Source: Cotesia glomerata
Lineage: Eukaryota > Arthropoda > Insecta > Hymenoptera > Braconidae
DNA: 64,000 nt
Assembly: GCF_020080835.1 (NCBI RefSeq)
Contig: NC_058160.1
Span: forward strand, 9,179,515-9,243,514
Direction: 5' to 3'
The notes beneath the pieces are model-generated. The model had not been told where the DNA came from. It worked only from the letters and a program-made list of their open reading frames with translations, and made no database searches. Position numbers and translations under genes: made by a program. Positions 9,498 through 22,888 of the stretch are shown piece by piece. Numbering within the stretch: the first letter of the stretch is position 1; each line of letters begins with the position of its first letter.

Positions 9498-11352
9498 GTA
9501 AGTTATTCGTTTAATTACTCTTTCTGTCATTAGTGATTATTTAAGAAAATTTATTTATTAATTTTTTAAGGATTTTCTGATACAATTTTCAAGCTAAAAG
9601 TTTGAAATTTACTCCGAATTTTAATAGAAATAATGATTCATTTAATGTCATCGAATTTGAGAACATTTTTGTCAAAAAAATTAATTAATTAAATTTTTTG
9701 AACACTGAAATATTTGTTCAATTTATAGTAAAAAAAAATTCAAATGTTGGAACAAAAATTTTTTCTGAATGAATTGACAGTTCGCTAGTTTATGATAATT
9801 GCGATTTTAACACTAGACAATTTAAACTTTTATAACAAAAAAATTAGTGACTATTTTTACTTATAAATTACATTTTTTTTAATTTGTCAAAATTGCCTTA
9901 TATGAAAAAAAAAAAATAAGCAGCAAATTAGAGAAAAATCTGAAGAGATATTAACAAACATATTTTTTAGAAAAAAAATAAAAATTTGCTTACTTAAATT
10001 ATTAAAAAAAGCAGCAATGCCAAAAAAACGTTTAAAATTTTACAATTGTTGTTGACAGTTGTATTTTGACAAAAAATTAATTTTCGATAATTATCAAAAA
10101 AATTTTCTTAACATAAATATTATATAAATTTTCAAAAATTAATTTATTCCATCGATTTATTTATTGAAATAAAAATAATTGAGTTTACTTATAAACTCTG
10201 AAAAGATAAATTGTAAAAACAATCGGAAAATTTGAAAATTGAAATAAAATATAATATGATAATAAATAACGAAAATTTCCATTGAAGAAAAAAGGTAGCG
10301 ACAAGTGTGAAGTGAAATAAACAAAGAAAAATGTAAAACAAAATGGTAAAAGGGATTTCAACACTACGGGATGCAACAGGAACTCTGTCATTGTTATTTG
10401 TATTACGAAATGACGTTCATTATCCCGGAAGCAACAATGCACAGCCAGAGATAGAAAGAGAGATGGACCGAGTAAAAGGGGATGGGGTGCAGATGGAAAA
10501 TGCCATCCCGGGTGGTGTCGTGGATTCTATTTGACGTAAATGTATACCCGGGACAATTTTATATTTTCAGGTACATATACAAGCGTGAAGGATAATTCCT
10601 GCTAATACATATTTCCGATTTATATTAATTTTTATATTATTTCTTTCATAGAATAATTTATTTATAAATAATTTCGGGGGGAAAAGAATTAAATTGATAG
10701 TTTACTTTAATTTCTTTGAATAGAAATACAAATATTCATCAGAGAAATAGACAAATATAAATATATATATTAAATTGAATTCTTGGTATGAATACAGTTA
10801 ATTATTAAATTCTAGCGACATTTGGATAAATATTAAAGACTGAACATCGTTGAAACTAAAATTGCTTTAGCAAAAAAATTTGAAGCTAAAGCAAAAGCTG
10901 AAATAATAATTCAAGATTAAAGTGAATAAAAAATTTAGTTTCAAGGAGTTTTTTGCAAAGGGGAAATGGATAAATGAAAATTAATATGTGGTTGAGTACA
11001 CATATTTATATATACATTTATACAGATGAAATAGTATAGGACCAATCGGTTCGCTTTCGTTTGCGCGCGTCCGACTGAAAGGGATTCGCGGATGTTAAAA
11101 GGGACCGCAGAGCATAAAAAGACCACTAGTTCTATCTCTTTTACACTCTCACTTTATATGTATATTTGGATAAAACATTTGGAGTTATAGAGATTTAGTA
11201 ATAAATCAAAAAAATTGTAAAAGCTTTTAGCAATTTTTATCGTATTATTGATATTGTTATTCATTGGATTTAAATTGAAATGTTTTTATTCTTTTGTAAG
11301 TAAATTTTAAATGAACTTGTCAAATTTATGTAATTTAAATTTAAAATAATAA
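9498..11352. other. Start of the probable glypican intron 1, no gene seen
   Basis: Mostly AT-rich with long A and T runs. A more mixed stretch at about 10330-10560 contains an open frame of 63 codons with no recognisable motif. No exon, repeat boundary or RNA gene was identified. Confidence 0.6.
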
Positions 11353-11790
11353 CTAGCAACCTTGCAGTCCCTATGTGACTGCCGTGACTTTTGAATTATA
11401 AATAAATGAATTTTTGCTTTATTAAATAATGATTTTTGTTAAATTGCACTGTAATTTCTTAAATATTGACGTTTTTGAAGATATAAGCTCATCCCGATGT
11501 TACACTCATCCAGAGCTTTCATTTGAGTACCCACATGCATTTTGATATATTTTTCATATATACATATATGTAATATATATAAATATATGAAAAATTGATG
11601 TGGGTACTCAAATGAAAGGTCATAATGAGTCTAACATCGAGATGAGCTTATATCTTTAAAAATGTCAATAGTTTACAAGATACAAGGTCATTTCTTAATT
11701 ATGTATTTAGAGTAATTTCACTAAAAAAACCGATTTTATCATATGACTATTCTGGAAAAAAAATTTTTTTGATTCTCTTAATAATATAGA
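11353..11790 (-). mobile_element. Helitron-like element, family 4, copy 1
   Basis: On the minus strand it ends ...GGTTGCTAG followed by T. A hairpin (GCAGTCAC against about GGGACTGC here, with mismatch) lies just upstream of CTAG, as in Helitron 3' ends. Its 5' end is ATCTATATTATTAAGAG, where TC is the expected start and A/T flanks fit A^T insertion. The interior is a roughly 100-bp-arm palindrome around ATATACATATATG, with arms ending in GATATAAGCTCATCCC. No Rep/helicase is present, so it is non-autonomous. Confidence 0.7.
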
Positions 11791-12156
11791 TAATAATAAT
11801 AAAATAATTATAAAGAAATAAATTATCGACATGCAATATATAAATATAAATTGTAAAGATTCCACAGATAATATTCATAAAAATTTCACCTTGTCGCTGA
11901 GTCTTGTCATGCGTCAACCAGGCCACCCTTATTTAACACAATCACATATACTGTATACTTAACAGCAATGTAAGTAATAATGTATAAGTAAAATGAAATG
12001 AAATGAAAGGGAGAGATCGCGATCCTATGGTATCACATCGTTCGCTGGGACATCGTAGTCGTTTAGTTGTCCTGTGAGCGCTGAACAAAGCGCACGATTC
12101 ATCGGCTATAAATTCAGGCTGATTCCTCTTCTTAGACTACCACCACTGTATCAATG

Positions 12157-12241
<85 letters not shown>

Positions 12242-13773
12242 TTAAAAGGTGGTACCGAGCACACATGTACGAGCAAAGAAAGGGAACGTCGCAAATCAGG
12301 CCTGAAACTCAGCGAATAAATCGGGTGACTTTCGGATTTATATTTATCGTTCGTACACCATATCTCACATATATCATCTGTACATCGTATTATACGTCTT
12401 TAAGACTTTTTAATTTTTTATTCATTCCCCCCCTCATTCACATTCAATCTTTCATTTTTTTTCAACAAGTCTGCACCAAAAAAGTTTTTTCGCCCATGAA
12501 TTCTTCAACTATTTTTATAAGTAAAAAAACTATTTCTTAGTATCACTACATTAGTCTAATAAAAAAGTAACTCTTTACTATTATCATTATTATTATTTTT
12601 ATAAGAAAAATAAAATTTATAGATTTATTTAAAAAAATCTTATTTTTAAAAATTGATTTATTATAAATTTTTAAACTTGTATTATTATTAAATTCTATAA
12701 ATAGATTGAATACACTTTGATCTATATAAATAATAATTGTAATAACGTATATGTGCATTAATCCTTGAAAAGTAAGAAAAAATAATGAATATAATTGATA
12801 GTATTAAGTACCAATGGATTTCGCAAAGAGTTTAGCAAGTGAATTATTTTACTGATAGATAATAAATTGAACGATATACGATGCTAATTGATCCATTACT
12901 GAGTACCGTTAAAGCGCGAGCGGCTAAAGATGAAAGTAACACCGCCAACACACTTGCACACACACATACACATAGTTCGCGATTTTATGCTGGTGAAGTA
13001 AAGGAAAAGGTACTTGCTCGGTATTATTTTACTCAATATATACAGAATAAAAAAAGTATACAGAAATAAATGAAAATAAAAAGCTAAGTATGGCAGTAAC
13101 AAAGAAAGCAACATCAATAGAAAACATGGTTTCTTTTATTTATAAAATGTTGAATAAATATAAATGAGTGGTTATTTGACATTCTGAAATGAAATAAAAT
13201 ATTTAAAAAAGTGACTATAAAAGAAAAGAAGTAAGAATAATGAGAAGAAAAAGAATATTGAATGGAATCATGAGGTTTTTCTTTGACTTACGCTTGTCTT
13301 TACAACTTTTTATGTTTTATGTTATTCTACCGACACTACACTGTATTCTGTATAAATACAAATAAATACGTGTCCATTATAAATTTACATGCATAAATGA
13401 ATATCTCGAGTGTATTGTACATCCATAAAATATAATGTAAGCCATATTTAACAAACGAGTTTAAATTAGAGGTGACTTTAATTTAAATTCTTTCCATAAA
13501 TATTATTCACTGGGAATATATTAATTTGTTCAGTATTCACCATCATCATTCTCATTAACGTGTCGGCGTTTAATTTCAAGCTAATGTTATATTGCTTTTA
13601 TTGTTCATCACCATTACTTTGTCTGCACAAAGTTATTTCGAGAAACTAATGTACGTTTAATAGTCTAATTAACTTTTCAGTAATTACAGGTGAATAAATT
13701 CACGATTTATTAATCAAATATCCCCGTTAGTTCATTAAAAAATCCTCAATTTAAATAATTGACTTGACATTGA
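11791..13773. other. Intron-like DNA without recognised gene
   Basis: AT-rich. It holds the TA and GA microsatellites at 12157-12241 and a GC-richer patch at 11990-12130. Short frames here are built from microsatellite or poly-A sequence and show no domains. Confidence 0.55.
12157..12241. repeat. Compound (TA)n-(GA)n microsatellite
   Basis: An almost perfect TA run to about 12214 (one interruption ATGTAT) passes directly into (GA)13-14. Confidence 0.95.
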
Positions 13774-13925
13774 AAAAAAAAAAAAAAAAAAAAAATTGAT
13801 TGTCAAATATTAAAAATGTTTACCCCGCCCGAGATTCGAACCCTGCGCGCTCCGCGCTACAGTTATCGCTCGGTGTCTCTTCGCCACTGTAAATTATTTA
13901 GCTCGATCCTGGCATGTCGAAACCG
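13774..13925 (-). repeat. tRNA-like (SINE-like) segment with B-box motif
   Basis: The complement reads GGGTTCGAATCTCG (B-box-like, 13831-13844) preceded by GCGCGGAGCGCGC and, about 35-45 bases upstream, CAGTGGCGAAG, a weak A-box-like word. The T stem does not pair well and no acceptor stem is seen, so it is not a functional tRNA. A tRNA-derived SINE head is the likeliest reading. A run of 22 A (about 13775-13796, plus strand) lies on the B-box side. Confidence 0.35.
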
Positions 13926-15700
13926 AGATTTATAGAATCTTTACGGTGTATTAATTCAGATGATGACCATTTTTAGAAGAGAAAGTTACGCGAAGGTATT
14001 TTTCGGCGTAAAAGTCTTCAGAAAGGAAGCAGAGCATTTTAAATTTAAAATTCTCGTTAATGATGAAGCATTTTTGCTGTGGGAATGAAACTAATGCCAC
14101 TAATCGGCGAAGATCCGAATAGTCACGCGAATGAGGATAAAGGGAGAGATAGAATAGATGTATCTAATATATAAAATATATGTGTGTATAAATGAGTAAG
14201 TGAGTGGCGGAGGAGTATAACTACGCTCGTAATAGCAAGAGAGTGGCTCGATATTCCGTTGGATCGTTAATCACTCGCCCTCTCCGGTTCATCCGTGACT
14301 TCCACGGATATTTCTCCGTCTCTGGCACCGGTGTCTTGTCTGGAGCATTCACCAGCACTAACATCTTGGGTACTCGCTCACTCACAATCAGTAATATACA
14401 ACCAGGGTGGCATCATGCTGAATAAAGTTAAATAAAGAGGAGCTCCATTTAAGGAGCTGAAGGCACGACAAAGAACAAGTAGCCCATCCGAACAAAACGG
14501 CCTATTGTTCGGGTTGGAAAAATTTTACCCAACGCAGAAATAGAATGAAGAGGAAGGAAAAGTTGAGGAACAAGGAACTAGCCAGGAGACGGATTATCCG
14601 GATCAAATTATGAATAATAGCTTCGTCAAGCTTTTTTACCGATTTTACTTTTTACTATCTTTTGTCTAACAAATCTATTTTAATTTTTTTCTTTTTTTAT
14701 GGTAATTTATCGGAAATTTGCGAGGAATTTTATGGAGCGAATTTATTCAAAAAAAAAAAAAAAAAAGTAAATTTATTATTTTGGAAATTACAGCAAAAAA
14801 ATTGTCTGGATGGAAGAGAAAAAATTTTGAACCAAGAAAAATGGATTTTTTTTTCAATTTTTTAAGGACATAAAATTTTTAAAAAATAAAAAAATTTCTT
14901 CATCACCTTCTGATGGGTCTCATCAATAATTTGATCGACAAAAATCCCACGTAGTTTATTTATTCACCATTTAATTGACTGTATAAATTGCGTTTACGAA
15001 GGTAACAAGAACAAAAAATGAACGTGGATCAAGTTCGCGGGTCTCAACACGCTCAAACACGTTCTTCTCCTTCTGCTTCTTCTTCTTCTTCTTTTTCTTC
15101 TTGTTATTTTTATTGTTATCGTTATTCTTCTTTTCCCGGAGGCCTGGTGCAGTCTTCAGTGTATTATATTAATACGAACAAGTGAGAAAGGATCTGCAGA
15201 AAATGATTCACCTCACGGAGATAAAATCTCGGTGTTTCCCTTACAAACTTACAAACATCATCCGTTTCGTTTAATTTGATTTAATTCGACGTCCATTTTA
15301 TTCGCCAGCCGACTTAAAACTCCTCTAGACTCTAGAAGAGTCTGGAGTTTGTTAGCCATAGCCATATCTAACGTCTACTCTTGACTCACTGGCTCTGGAC
15401 TGGTACCTCGAACTAACCGAGTTAATGGGCTCTTACAAGTTTTAACTTATAAGTAATAATACTTGTAACTTATTACTTTTAAATAACGAGCCTGAGTACA
15501 TCCGATTAACAAGTGTTTCTAGTATGCCAGCGGGTTTTAATTATCTAAGACCTTTTAACGTGTCGAGGGACGTTTAAATGGACAGAAGAAAATCTATATT
15601 GTTAAGAAAATATTAATACAGAATTGTAACGAGTATTTTTGAGTTATTTAAGCCAATAGACTGAAAAAATTCCAAAAGTTTAAATTTTATGATGAAAAAA
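13926..15700. other. Intron-like DNA with a GC-richer island
   Basis: 14060-14600 is less AT-rich, with an open frame of 73 codons (14204-14425) that lacks motifs and good splice context. 15060-15105 is a TTC/CTT-rich pyrimidine tract. 15290-15540 contains repeated CTCTAGACTCTAGA-like words. No gene was recognised. Confidence 0.5.
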
Positions 15701-15702
15701 AT

Positions 15703-15785
15703 TATCTTGATTCAAAAGAAAAAATTTTGAAGAATTTAATTATTTTATTCTTAATCAAGCAGAATATTTCTTAAAAAAAAAATTT
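15703..15785. repeat. Degenerate relative of the 51.9-kb MITE
   Basis: TATCTTGATTCAAAAG, TTTTGAAGAATTTAATT and TTAATCAAGCAGAATATTTC parallel, in the same order, the interior of the TA-flanked element at 51905-52063. Ends are not defined. AT-rich composition raises the chance of spurious similarity. Confidence 0.4.
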
Positions 15786-18700
15786 TGGTCTATTTTGATC
15801 AACATTGTTTTTATTTTTTTCTATTGTGTATCAATTGCACTAAAGTAGTCCAAAAAAAATTTCACTGAGCTGCAACTTTGTTGAAAAAAAAATTTTTTTT
15901 GCATAGAAAAAATTTTTGTTCTCTTTGAAGTTCAAATAAAAAAATATTAAAACTTCAAAATAATTATTATTGTCTATAAAAACTATTATTGAAAGTAGGG
16001 ACTTTGTCAGAAATAAATTAAAAAACTGGAAGAATCAATACTTGAAATTCAATTCTAAAAAAATTAATTTAAATTTGTAATTTTTCTATTTTTTATTTCA
16101 AAAATTGCAATTATTATTAATTCCTCGTTTTTCTATACAGTTAAATTCCATCGATTTAATTAAAAAAAAAAAAAAAAAAAAAAATACAGACTTCTTTTCC
16201 AAAAATTCAAATTTTTTATTGTTTAACTAACCCCGCTTCCTTTTTGCGTTAATTTAAAATCTGAAAAGCAAATTTGCCTTAACAAATAATAATTAAGTGT
16301 GTGAGGACGAGAAGCAGTAGGAGATGGGAGGTAGGTGTTTTGTTCACCGCGAAATCCATTAGGAGTATTTAAACTGATCGTTAACACCTTTTGAGAATAG
16401 AAGGAAGATGGGGGATGGACAAGGTCAACGAATCCCCCGAGAGTTTTGTAGCGACTTCTGCAGAAGCTGTCTGACCAAAACTTTCTTGTCTAAAGTCTAA
16501 AGTCTGCAGTATGAACAGAAGGGTGTGAGCATTATTTTATATATCTATGGACAGGAGAAGAAAGAAGAAAGAAGAAATAAGTTTGGCATCAGTATTAGTA
16601 TTAGTATGAAGTTATTTGTTTGCCGGATAAAAAAGACACCAGCTGTTTCTTATACTAAGCTTTTTATTGGCGTCTTTATTCATATAATGCCTCTATATCC
16701 ACTGCGGAGTTGAGAATTGAGAATTGAGAATATAAGAAGGGGCCAGTGTCAAAGTGAGCGTTAACGTCTCGTCAAATTTGATCTTTACGAGTTAAGTAGT
16801 GTAGGATGTATTCTGTATTATAGAAGGCCCAATACTAAATATAAGCTCCTGCTATTTACAGTGACAATGACAAATAAAAAGTGTGACAGCTCGCATCTTA
16901 ACTACGAGGAGGTCGTGTCGAATTTTGCAGATACGCCACCAATCACTTTTATTATGATATTAAATCAGTTAAAAAGAAATAATAATATCATATAATGAAT
17001 TCATGGGAAGAATTAAGAATGCCGAGCTAAGAAGACTTTATGATGATGATGATGATCGTGAGCAGAACTCTGACTCAGCGGTTTTAGTTACAGAAGAAAG
17101 AAGATATACGCATAGTAAGGATTGTCATGATTAACTTTTTAGTAAATATTTTTCGTCAATAAGCTATCGGCTGGTCTTTTTGTTATTATATTCTTCGGCC
17201 AAGTGTTTTTGTTTATTTTAAACGTGAAAGTGCTTCAGGATAAATAAACATTCGAGTTACTTTACATGTTGCTTGTTAGGTGGACGGTAAACATTTTTGA
17301 GAAATTTTTTTTTTTTGAGACTTGTAGATTTTTTGAGTGCTTTTAAAATTTTTTTTTGGTGAAAAATTTTTAAAAACAAAATTGGAAATTTTTTTGATTT
17401 GCGATTCTTTATTTTTTTTTTTTTTAGAGTAAAAAAATTAAAAAATCAATATTTAAAAATTTATTTTGTTTAAATTATTTTATTTCAAGGTGAATTTACA
17501 AAAATAATAATAATATTTTGGAGAAATCACTTTTTTAAATTAGTTTTAATGATTTTTATGTTTACAAATCTTTTTAAAAAACTAAAAATAAAAATTTTAC
17601 TTGTAAAAATTTCAAGAAATAATGATTCAATTTTTGTTATTAATTAAAAAATTATTTAATGCTCATTTATAAAAAAAAGTTAAAAAATAAGATTAACTCT
17701 CAAAAAAAAGTTTTCAATATCATTTAATTTTCTTTAGATCTTCAAAATTACATTCCTTCCATAAATTAAACCTCAAGTACCAAAGAAAAAAAATCTTCAA
17801 AGCAAAGCTAATTTTTTTCCTCAATAAAAACTGTAACATTTACTCCCATAAAAAAGGAAATATTTTATAAATCAGTGAAAGATTAGAGATAATATTTACT
17901 TAACACACTAATTTATATAAATGCCCGGAGCCGAACATTGTATTTTTCGAGGCGTTTTACGGATTTAAAAAGTACCCCGTGCCGGCTAAAAATACTCTCT
18001 TAGCCATCAATCACCTCACCCTCGCCGCTAAATAAATAACCACCACACCACTACCAACCATACGAACCTTCTAATGATTTATCCGGCGTTAAAATAAGTC
18101 CTACTAAATTCATTAATTTATTTATCCAGTCTGCAGTCCCTTTATACTTATGCTGCTCTCATTCTATAACATTTTATTCGCCATCAAGCAAAAATAAATT
18201 TTTTCTTCGAAAATTAGCATACATCTAATAATTTTTTTAATTTTTTCTATTTAAAAAAATTCCACATTTAGAAGATTTGAAAAACTTGAAGTGCAATTTT
18301 TTAAAAATATTTTTTAGTTCTAATTTAATTAATAAAAAAAAAAAAAAATTAATTATTTATGTTCAATAAATTAGTAATTAGTAAATAAATACTTTTAAGT
18401 GCAGCTGATATGTGTCAAAAAAGTGATGTGAGGCGGAAACTTTAAATTTCGAATTTGCGGGAAGAAATAAAAGTAAAAATTAAAATTTTTGTTGGGTCGG
18501 TGCGGTGCGGCAGTGAGTAGAGGCTTGGATCCTACAATATCCAGGGTCCAGGGTCCAGAGCCGAAGCATAAAGGTACACGGTTAATGACGACGGAAGATG
18601 AAGGAGCCGAAAGGGACAAAACGTCCGGCGGATTCTCGTGGTCACGGCAGCTGTGTTCGAATGAGTGGAGACGCTTTAAAAGTTACCGTACATAACAAAT

Positions 18701-19395
18701 AACCCTCACACGCACAATACAACAATCTGAGATGTGATGATGATCGTCCACACAAACAAACAAATTAAAGACTGTGTAAAATAATGTTTTGTTGTGTACT
18801 CTTCTCATCTGCAGTCTTTAGACTGTAGACTGTAGACTGTAGTTTGTAGTCGGTCTCATTTGACTCAGCAAAATGTTAATTTGTTCCCACACCGAGCTCG
18901 ATAAAAATAACAAGAGTTTGTCTCGCGCTCCTGGAACCGCAATATGCCGCAAGGATATCATTTCGGCGACTGTCTAACAACTTTAACTCAAAGTTGGTCC
19001 ATTTCAACTCCCATGATCAAGTTACTCGTACCTGCACCCGTCCTCAGGAGTTTAGCTTTTTTCATCTTCATCTTAATCTTCATTTTTGTCTTTATATTTA
19101 TCCTCTTCTTTCTCTTTTTCCTGGTAGTTTACCGCTTAGAGACACTAATACTCTAAAGAATCATTTTAACCGGCTTCTTGTCCATTGACACTAATTTGTC
19201 CACTTAATTTACGGGATACCGTTAGGACTTGTCGACCCAAAAATCTCGCAAACTACTGATGGAATTTTTGCACGACAACTAATATTGTCGTAAATTTAAG
19301 AAAATTCATTTTAAATAATGTTTAAAATTTTTTTTTTAATGAAAAAAAAATTTTTTAAGCAGGATAATTCTTTTTTTTTTTAATTTTTATTGATA
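15786..19395. other. Intron-like DNA without recognised gene
   Basis: Long A/T runs (22 A at about 16162), a (GATGAT) run at 17041-17055, an (AGACTGT)n block at 18810-18842, and GC-richer islands at 16290-16460, 17930-18080 and 18490-18700. Open frames reach 74 codons and show no family signature. Confidence 0.5.
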
Positions 19396-20119
19396 TTTAA
19401 TATTATTAAGAAAATAAGAAAAATTGTCCAGGATAGTCATATAATAAAATCGGTTTTTTTTATTGAAATTTAGTGTCATTGCAAAGGTCTTGATTTGAAT
19501 TTGTGCCTTTCCAAGGTTTCATATCATTTTTACCGATGATCAATTTATTATAAAAAGTATTTAGGCTGCATTCGAAAATGCTCTACACAGTAAAAAATTT
19601 TTCGTCATTGTGTAAAGTGTAGAAATATTTGTGTAGAATTTAACATTTTAGTATGTTGATTCAACACAATAGAGTGTTGATTCAACATAAATTGTGTAAA
19701 AAAAGTCATCAACACAAATTTTTGTGTTAAATTTGACAAAAAATTTTTTTACTGTGTTTCTCTAGATACATAATTAAGAAATGACCTTGTATCTTGTGAA
19801 CTATTGATATTTTTAGGGATATAAGCTCATCCCGATATTACACTCATTAAGACCTTTCATTTAAGTACTCACATCAATTTTTCATATATTTATATATGTT
19901 GTATATATTTATATATGAAAAATATATCAAAATGCATGTGGGTACTCAAATGAAAGCTTCTGATGAGTATAACATCGGGATGAGCTTATATCTCTAAAAT
20001 CGTCAATAGTTAAAAAAATACAGTGCAATTTAACAAAAGTCATTATTTAATAAAGCCAAATTTTAATTATTTATAGTTCACAAGTCACGGCAGTCACATA
20101 GTGACTGCAAGGTTGCTAG
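19396..20119 (+). mobile_element. Helitron-like element, family 4, copy 2 (split by a MITE)
   Basis: Plus-strand copy of the family at 11353 and 21845. It starts near TTTAATATTATTAAG and ends CACGGCAGTCACATAGTGAC, TGCAAGGTTGCTAG then T. The hairpin GCAGTCAC-ATA-GTGACTGC stands seven bases before CTAG, the classic Helitron 3' arrangement. The internal palindrome with GATATAAGCTCATCCC arms is intact. The TA-flanked element at 19586-19756 interrupts it. Confidence 0.75.
19586..19756. mobile_element. 171-bp MITE with CACAGTAAAA termini
   Basis: Terminal inverted repeats CACAGTAAAAAATTTTTCGTC / complement of GACAAAAAATTTTTTTACTGTG. The left flank is TA and the right TT, consistent with a TA duplication with one change. 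The homologous Helitron copy at 21845-22888 has the empty site (complement: AAAATGCTCTATCTCTAGAT), which proves the insertion. Several internal copies of an AACACAA/TTGTGTT word are seen. Termini and TA target suggest a Tc1/mariner-type relative. Confidence 0.85.
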
Positions 20120-21783
20120 TTTTAATTAATACAAAAAAGTTTGAAAATTTATTTATTAAAAATAATAATAATTTTTCAAACTTGTGATATTATTATATAT
20201 TATTATTATTAAAATTTTAAGCTGTAAATTACATTAGCCCAACTAGCTGGTACTTAAAACTTTCAAACTAAAAAAAATGAAGGGTCCGAAAGCGTTGAAA
20301 GGATTGTCAAAAAAAAAGAGCTTAAATATTTAATAAGCACAATGGATTCTTCAGCTGACGGTAGGGCCTCAGGAATATCCGGTTCCCCATATATTCTATA
20401 TTCTATATTCTACATTCTACACTCTGTATACTAAATATAATAAAATATAGTATAATATAATACATAATACAATAGAATGCAGAGACTTAATACATATAGA
20501 TATATGTGTTGTGGATAGTGGATAGTGGAGCGAATTGATGCATTCCTCGTCTTTCTTTGGCGTAGGATGGCATACGTCCGCGTTGTGTTGCATTTCGCAC
20601 GACATGGAAAAAAATAACTTGGATGGTTTCATTCTCATAGCACTCATAGCCGACAGCTACGTGCATCATATATGTATAAATGTATGTATTATCATCATGA
20701 TACATGCAAAACATATAAATACGCGGGTTAAAAATGACTGACTCGGAGAACGACAGGAAACAGATCTCGTGCCCGGAAGTTCTTGTTGCTTCCAAAAAAT
20801 ACCGCAATACATATAATGTAATAATAAACTTAGACTTGAGAACTTGTTTAATGTTTTCTTAGGCTAATAGATACATTATGCAGGGCGTTAAATGTATACA
20901 GTTCACATTGACTATAAATATTCTCATTTAAGTTTTTTTGTTCGGCCATTAATGGATGGAAATAATTCTAAAAAAAAATTTAAATCAAACAGAAAAATTT
21001 TTAAATTAAATTTTACTTTGATCAAAAAATTTTTTACAAAAATAATAAAAAAAAAAATTCTTTTACCCTTAATGCAATCCGGTATCAGACTTATAAACTT
21101 CTTGATTGCCATTATTTTTCATTTAAACATAGCAAAGTCTCCAGGGTAACTTGGAGATAAATTCTTGGCCTTGTAACATTTTTTCAAACTCAACTCTGAC
21201 AGAAAGGTATCAAGACTTATTACAGAGAAGCGTCGAACCCGTGGGAATTCTTGCTCATTTATGCTCTCGATCTATTTGTTATCTTTCCTCTCAACTCAAG
21301 TTGAGTTCTCGAAACACATAAATAACCTCATACGGAATTATAAATATTTAGAAAAAATAAAGAATAAAAAAAATAAAATGAAATAGTTGATAAATATACG
21401 AGTTATCCAAAATTTACCAATCTGCAGATGATTCTTACTAAGTCCATGTAAATATATTCGTAAAGGATACCTTTAGACCACGCTCGATTGCTGTTAAATT
21501 CGATCGCTATTCGTTATTCTTCGGGGCTTTACTTTTCAAACTTATACATACTTTATATACATTTCAATTTTCACTCGCGAGCTAGATCCGGGCTTTACTT
21601 TTATTTTTCTTTACATTCTTTTTTATTCCATCTTACTTTTTACGTAGACGTATAATGTAATGTAATGCATTTAAACACCCGCTATTGGATTTACTCGTTC
21701 ATGCAAAACGTCAGCATAAAAGATTTATATCATCAATGTCACATCTTTTTTTAAATCTTGATTTTAATTTTTATAAAAAAATT

Positions 21784-21784
<1 letters not shown>
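20120..21784. other. Intron-like DNA without recognised gene
   Basis: AT-rich, with a short ATTCTATATTCT minisatellite at 20393-20422 and a less AT-rich stretch at 20510-20620. No motif was found in the small frames, which overlap on both strands. Confidence 0.5.

Positions 21785-21843
<59 letters not shown>
21785..21843. repeat. (TAA)n microsatellite, about 19 units
   Basis: Perfect ATA/TAA trinucleotide run abutting the CTAG terminus of the following Helitron-like element. Confidence 0.95.
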
Positions 21844-21844
<1 letters not shown>

Positions 21845-21845
<1 letters not shown>

Positions 21846-22888
21846 TAGCAACCTTGCAGTCACTATGTGACTGCCACGACTTGTGAACTATAAATAAATA
21901 AAATTTTACTTTATTAAATAAAGACTTTTGTTGTATTGCACTGTATTTTCCTAAATAATGACGTTTTTAAAGATATAAGCTCATCCCAATATTGCACTCA
22001 TCAAGAGCTTTTATTTGAATACCCACATGCATTTTGATAAATTTTTCATATATACATATATATAATATTTATAAATATATGAAAAATTGATGTGGGTACT
22101 CAAATGAAAGGTCTCGATAAATGTAATGTCGGGGTGAGCTTATATCTTTAAAAATGTCAATAATTCACAAGATACAAGGTCATTTTTAGTAGAATTCATA
22201 GAAATCTAACTATTGCATTGGTCCTCATGATGGAACTTTTGAAAAATTTTGCTATATTTCGACTCAGCTCGTGTCAAGCGGATTCAGAAAATGCATATGG
22301 TTCAAAAGTTTATATATATATATATATATATATATACGATATAATCAGCATTTTCTCTTCTCTAACTCCCGTAATTCTATACGGATCTCAATAAAACGTA
22401 ACATACTTATTCTTAGGATGATTTCCGAGGTTAAGTTCTAAGATGAGCTAAATCTGTCAATTAGTTTAGAAATGAGAGCTATTCAAAAATTTTCAAAATC
22501 GCAAAAAATTTTCACTTCTAGGCCAAAAATCACCTACTTTCTCAGACAGATTTATTGAAATTTTACTTTTGCATTCGTTTTGACGTCATTGTTGTTTAAT
22601 TAAACAGAAATTTATTTTTTTTTTTCGTATGCAACCGTAGTAGTATTTTTATTATTTATCATGAAATCTACTTCCATTTCGGCTGCCGAATGGCCTTTTT
22701 AAATTGTGTATCTAGAGATAGAGCATTTTCGAATTCAACCTAAATACTTATCACAATAAATTGACTATCGGTGAGAATGATATGAAACAAGAACTTTGCA
22801 ATAACACTAAATTTCATTTTAAAAAAACTGATTTTATTACATGCCTATTCTGGAGACAAAATTTTTCTTATTCTCTTAATAATATAAA
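21845..22888 (-). mobile_element. Helitron-like element, family 4, copy 3 (longest)
   Basis: Minus-strand 3' end CTAG|T (plus 21845-21848), with a perfect 8-bp hairpin stem at 21856-21863 / 21867-21874. The minus-strand 5' end is TTTATATTATTAAGAG near 22888. It contains the GATATAAGCTCATCCC palindrome (about 21960-22160) and an extra 500 bp (22200-22690) absent from copies 1 and 2, with a TA microsatellite at 22311-22336. No Rep/helicase frame. It abuts the next Helitron-like element with three bases between. Confidence 0.75.

Noticed and set aside
13819..13892. Functional tRNA gene on the minus strand
   Set aside because: The T stem mispairs, there is no acceptor stem and the A box is poor; kept only as a SINE-like segment.
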